In this document: in pieces, positions 34,217 through 35,819 of the stretch | Numbering within the stretch: position 1 is the stretch's first letter | Layout of the letters: each line of letters begins with the position of its first letter | Notes under the pieces: model-generated | Database searches by the model: none | What the model saw: only the letters and a program-made list of their open reading frames with translations | Told to the model about the DNA's origin: nothing | Assembly (NCBI GenBank): GCA_902790465.1 | Contig: CADASF010000018.1 | Location: forward strand, 1-35,819 | Source of the DNA: an uncultured bacterium | GTDB lineage: Bacteria; Vulcanimicrobiota; CADAWZ01 | Direction of reading: 5' to 3' | Length of the DNA: 35,819 nucleotides | Position numbers and translations under genes: made by a program

Positions 34217-34961
34217 TATTGATACAGAATCTCTTGTTATGAGCAGAGAACACATGCGATTTTTTTTCAGTATTCTTGACAAGATTGGAATTGCAATATA
34301 TCTTGTCAATCCTGAAAATTATGAGATTATTGCAGCAAATGCCATTGCTGAAAAGTTTTTAGGAAATGATCCCATAGGGAAAAAGTGTTATCAACTCCTT
34401 TTAAAACAGAGAAATTCACCATGTGAAGAGTGTATAAATGAGCAGATTTGCAAAAACAAAAAAGACATAAAAACAATACCATTGGAATTTAAATCAAATG
34501 ACAGATGGTATAAATCTTTGAGTAAAGTTGTAGATTATGGTGAACAATGGGGTGGGCTTTTAAAATTGGAAATCATAATGGATATAACAGAATCAAAGCT
34601 CATGGAAAAAGAAATTAACAGTCTCACTGTTTTTAAAGAAAAAGTTGAGAATCTCCCACATGTTCCAGTTTTTACTTTTGGAAAAAGAGGGAGAATAACG
34701 ATGATAAATGATGCAGCAAGTCAACTATTGGGTTATGATAAAAATTCTACAGATATTCTCCATATATGGCATATTGTTGAGGAAGAGACAAGAGAGAAAA
34801 TATATAATTTGATAGAAGAATTTAGTAATTCCGATAGACAGACTATTGAATGCAAAGTTATTGGAAGAAAAAATACTTTTGATGCGTGGCTTGATATTCT
34901 TTTACACAGAGATGTAAAAGGTACATTCCTTGAAGCTACAGTTTTTATAATAAAAAAGTAA
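34209..34961 (+). CDS. Tandem PAS-domain sensor protein without output domain
   Basis: The 250-residue protein has a first PAS domain (about 15-130) and a second (about 145-248), with no transmembrane segment, kinase, cyclase or DNA-binding part. The first PAS contains a cysteine group, CYQLLLKQRNSPCEECI and then IC, a pattern found in many PAS proteins and possibly redox- or metal-linked. ITESKLMEKEI ends the first domain as the usual PAS-to-helix junction. The start overlaps the phosphatase-kinase stop by 8 nt, with GAGGAAAG as ribosome site, so the two are coupled. It probably feeds a signal to the phosphatase-kinase or the STAS protein by direct contact (inference). Confidence 0.8.
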   Translation: MTNIDTESLVMSREHMRFFFSILDKIGIAIYLVNPENYEIIAANAIAEKFLGNDPIGKKCYQLLLKQRNSPCEECINEQICKNKKDIKTIPLEFKSNDRWYKSLSKVVDYGEQWGGLLKLEIIMDITESKLMEKEINSLTVFKEKVENLPHVPVFTFGKRGRITMINDAASQLLGYDKNSTDILHIWHIVEEETREKIYNLIEEFSNSDRQTIECKVIGRKNTFDAWLDILLHRDVKGTFLEATVFIIKK

Positions 34962-35020
34962 ATGATGTGAAATTTTTAAAATTCCCCAAATTATAGGGGA
35001 TAAAGCTAAGGAGGCTTTGT

Positions 35021-35365
35021 ATGGCGGCTGAAATTCAACAATCGACCGTTAATCCAGATTATACCACAGTAAAATTGACAAAGAGATTTGATGCAACTAT
35101 CTCTGATGAGATTGAAGGCATTCTGAAAAATTTGTGTGAAAGTAAAAAATACGATATAATAATAGATTTTAAGGAATCTAATTATTTGAGTAGTATGGGC
35201 TTGAGAGTTCTTTTTTCAATTTCAAGAATTTTAAGCGAACAGAATAAGAAGTTAAATATAGTAAATGCTGGTTCAACTGTTTTGAAAGTCATAAAGATAG
35301 CTGATTGCTCTTCGCTTTTCAATATATATGAAAATGAAGAGAAAATGGCAGAAGATATAAAATAA
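35021..35365 (+). CDS. STAS-domain anti-sigma-factor antagonist (RsbV/SpoIIAA-like)
   Basis: The 114-residue protein is a single STAS domain. The phosphorylation loop is NYLSSMGLRVL, with S57/S58 as the likely acceptor. Phosphorylated by the kinase domain and dephosphorylated by the PP2C domain of the fusion protein upstream, it would bind a kinase or anti-sigma factor only when unphosphorylated. AAGGAGG precedes the ATG; it sits in the loop of a small AAAGC/GCTTT hairpin (35002-35018). A second hairpin, TCCCC/GGGGA (34983-35000), lies just before. No sigma factor gene is in view. Confidence 0.9.
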   Translation: MAAEIQQSTVNPDYTTVKLTKRFDATISDEIEGILKNLCESKKYDIIIDFKESNYLSSMGLRVLFSISRILSEQNKKLNIVNAGSTVLKVIKIADCSSLFNIYENEEKMAEDIK

Positions 35366-35448
35366 TAGGAGATAAACTTAAGCTTTTAAAAATATATAGT
35401 AAAAAGTGTTAAAATATACTCATATAGATTAAACAGAGGATAAAGAAA

Positions 35449-35819
35449 TTGCTCAATGCCTTCAAAACAGAAATTAATCCAACTGAAGAACAAAAAGAAA
35501 TAATCAAGAAAACTATAGGCACTTGTAGATTTGTGTATAATTTCTATATTGCTCATAATAAAGAACGCTATAATAATGGAGAAAAATTCTTGCATTATAA
35601 AAAATTTAGTGTTTGGCTTAATAATGAATTTATTCCAAATAATCCTGAGTTTAAATGGATTAAAGATGTTTACTCTAAAGCTGTAAAAAAATCACTTGAA
35701 AATGCTTGTAATGCTTTCACAAAATTTTTTAAACATCAAAGTGATTTTCCTAAATTTAAGAAAAAAGGAAAATCAGAAGTAAAGATGTACTTTGTGAAAA
35801 ATAATCCTAAAGATTGCAT
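35449..35819 (+). CDS. tnpB: TnpB, IS200/IS605-type RNA-guided nuclease, N-terminal part (runs off the window)
   Basis: I translated this frame to the window edge: 123 codons are open from a TTG at 35449, with AGAGGA 8 nt upstream. The protein begins (M)LNAFKTEINPTEEQKEII, then GTCRFVYNFYIAHNKERY, and later NACNAFTKFFKHQ and FPKFKKKGKSE. This is the typical TnpB/OrfB N-terminus, with the helix-turn-helix-like segment and the PxFKxKG basic motif. TnpB proteins are guided by RNA from the transposon's right end and cut DNA at the donor site. The RuvC residues and the guide RNA lie outside the window. No tnpA is seen upstream, so the element may be a TnpB-only type. Confidence 0.88.
   Translation, partial: MLNAFKTEINPTEEQKEIIKKTIGTCRFVYNFYIAHNKERYNNGEKFLHYKKFSVWLNNEFIPNNPEFKWIKDVYSKAVKKSLENACNAFTKFFKHQSDFPKFKKKGKSEVKMYFVKNNPKDC

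Noticed and set aside
35366-35448. Left end of the IS200/IS605 element
   Set aside because: The gap is A/T-rich with only weak short palindromes (such as AAGCTT). I could not define the end or the target tetramer without the right end or an empty site.

Overview
This is an AT-rich bacterial chromosome segment that carries both housekeeping and accessory genes. No marker in it fixes a phylum. The gene content points to an anaerobic fermenter that uses peptides, amino acids and carbohydrate: an [FeFe]-hydrogenase maturase (HydE), a 2-hydroxyacyl-CoA dehydratase activator (HgdC type), an OPT oligopeptide transporter beside an M20 peptidase, an exported C1 peptidase and an alpha-glucan phosphorylase. 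The BspA-like leucine-rich-repeat protein and the two AAA-ATPase/PD-(D/E)XK paralogues are typical of host-associated or sediment anaerobes, but that is inference.

Layout. (1) 1-5139, minus strand: a type I restriction-modification operon, hsdR then hsdM (cut by the window edge), with an AAA-ATPase-like/PD-(D/E)XK protein between them. (2) 5209-14216, minus: an exported bleomycin-hydrolase-type peptidase, a BaiN/HI0933-like flavoprotein, a MEMO1-family protein, an esterase, a membrane-anchored beta-rich protein, an OPT transporter with a highly charged tail, and an M20 peptidase. (3) 14423-17495, plus: a HAD phosphatase, the HgdC-like activator, an unrecognised exported protein and a lone HIRAN-domain protein, ending at a terminator that lies inside the convergent gtrA gene. 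(4) 17496-18540: gtrA (minus), a possible leader RNA or small RNA ahead of it, and tRNA-Ser(UGA) with its own promoter and terminator. (5) 18541-23757, plus: hydE, a second AAA-ATPase-like/nuclease paralogue that carries small palindromic elements, and an overlapping mnmA-cysteine desulfurase pair for tRNA 2-thiouridine. (6) 23817-32164, minus: a giant LRR_5 protein, then an operon of a fused acetyl-CoA carboxylase carboxyltransferase (alpha-beta), a UDP-glucuronate decarboxylase and a glycogen phosphorylase. (7) 32480-35365, plus: a signalling cluster of a GAF-SpoIIE phosphatase-RsbW-like kinase fusion, a PAS protein and a STAS anti-anti-sigma protein. (8) 35449 to the edge: the start of a TnpB gene (IS200/IS605 type).

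The least ordinary signals are the CTCCTTC/GAAGGAG palindromes, two of which lie inside the second nuclease reading frame at extra-residue segments absent from its paralogue; the switch-like leader that can hide that gene's ribosome binding site; a promoter-to-terminator interval in front of gtrA; the alpha-beta order of the carboxyltransferase fusion; and the nuclease gene set inside the hsd operon. None of these could be tested by database search here.
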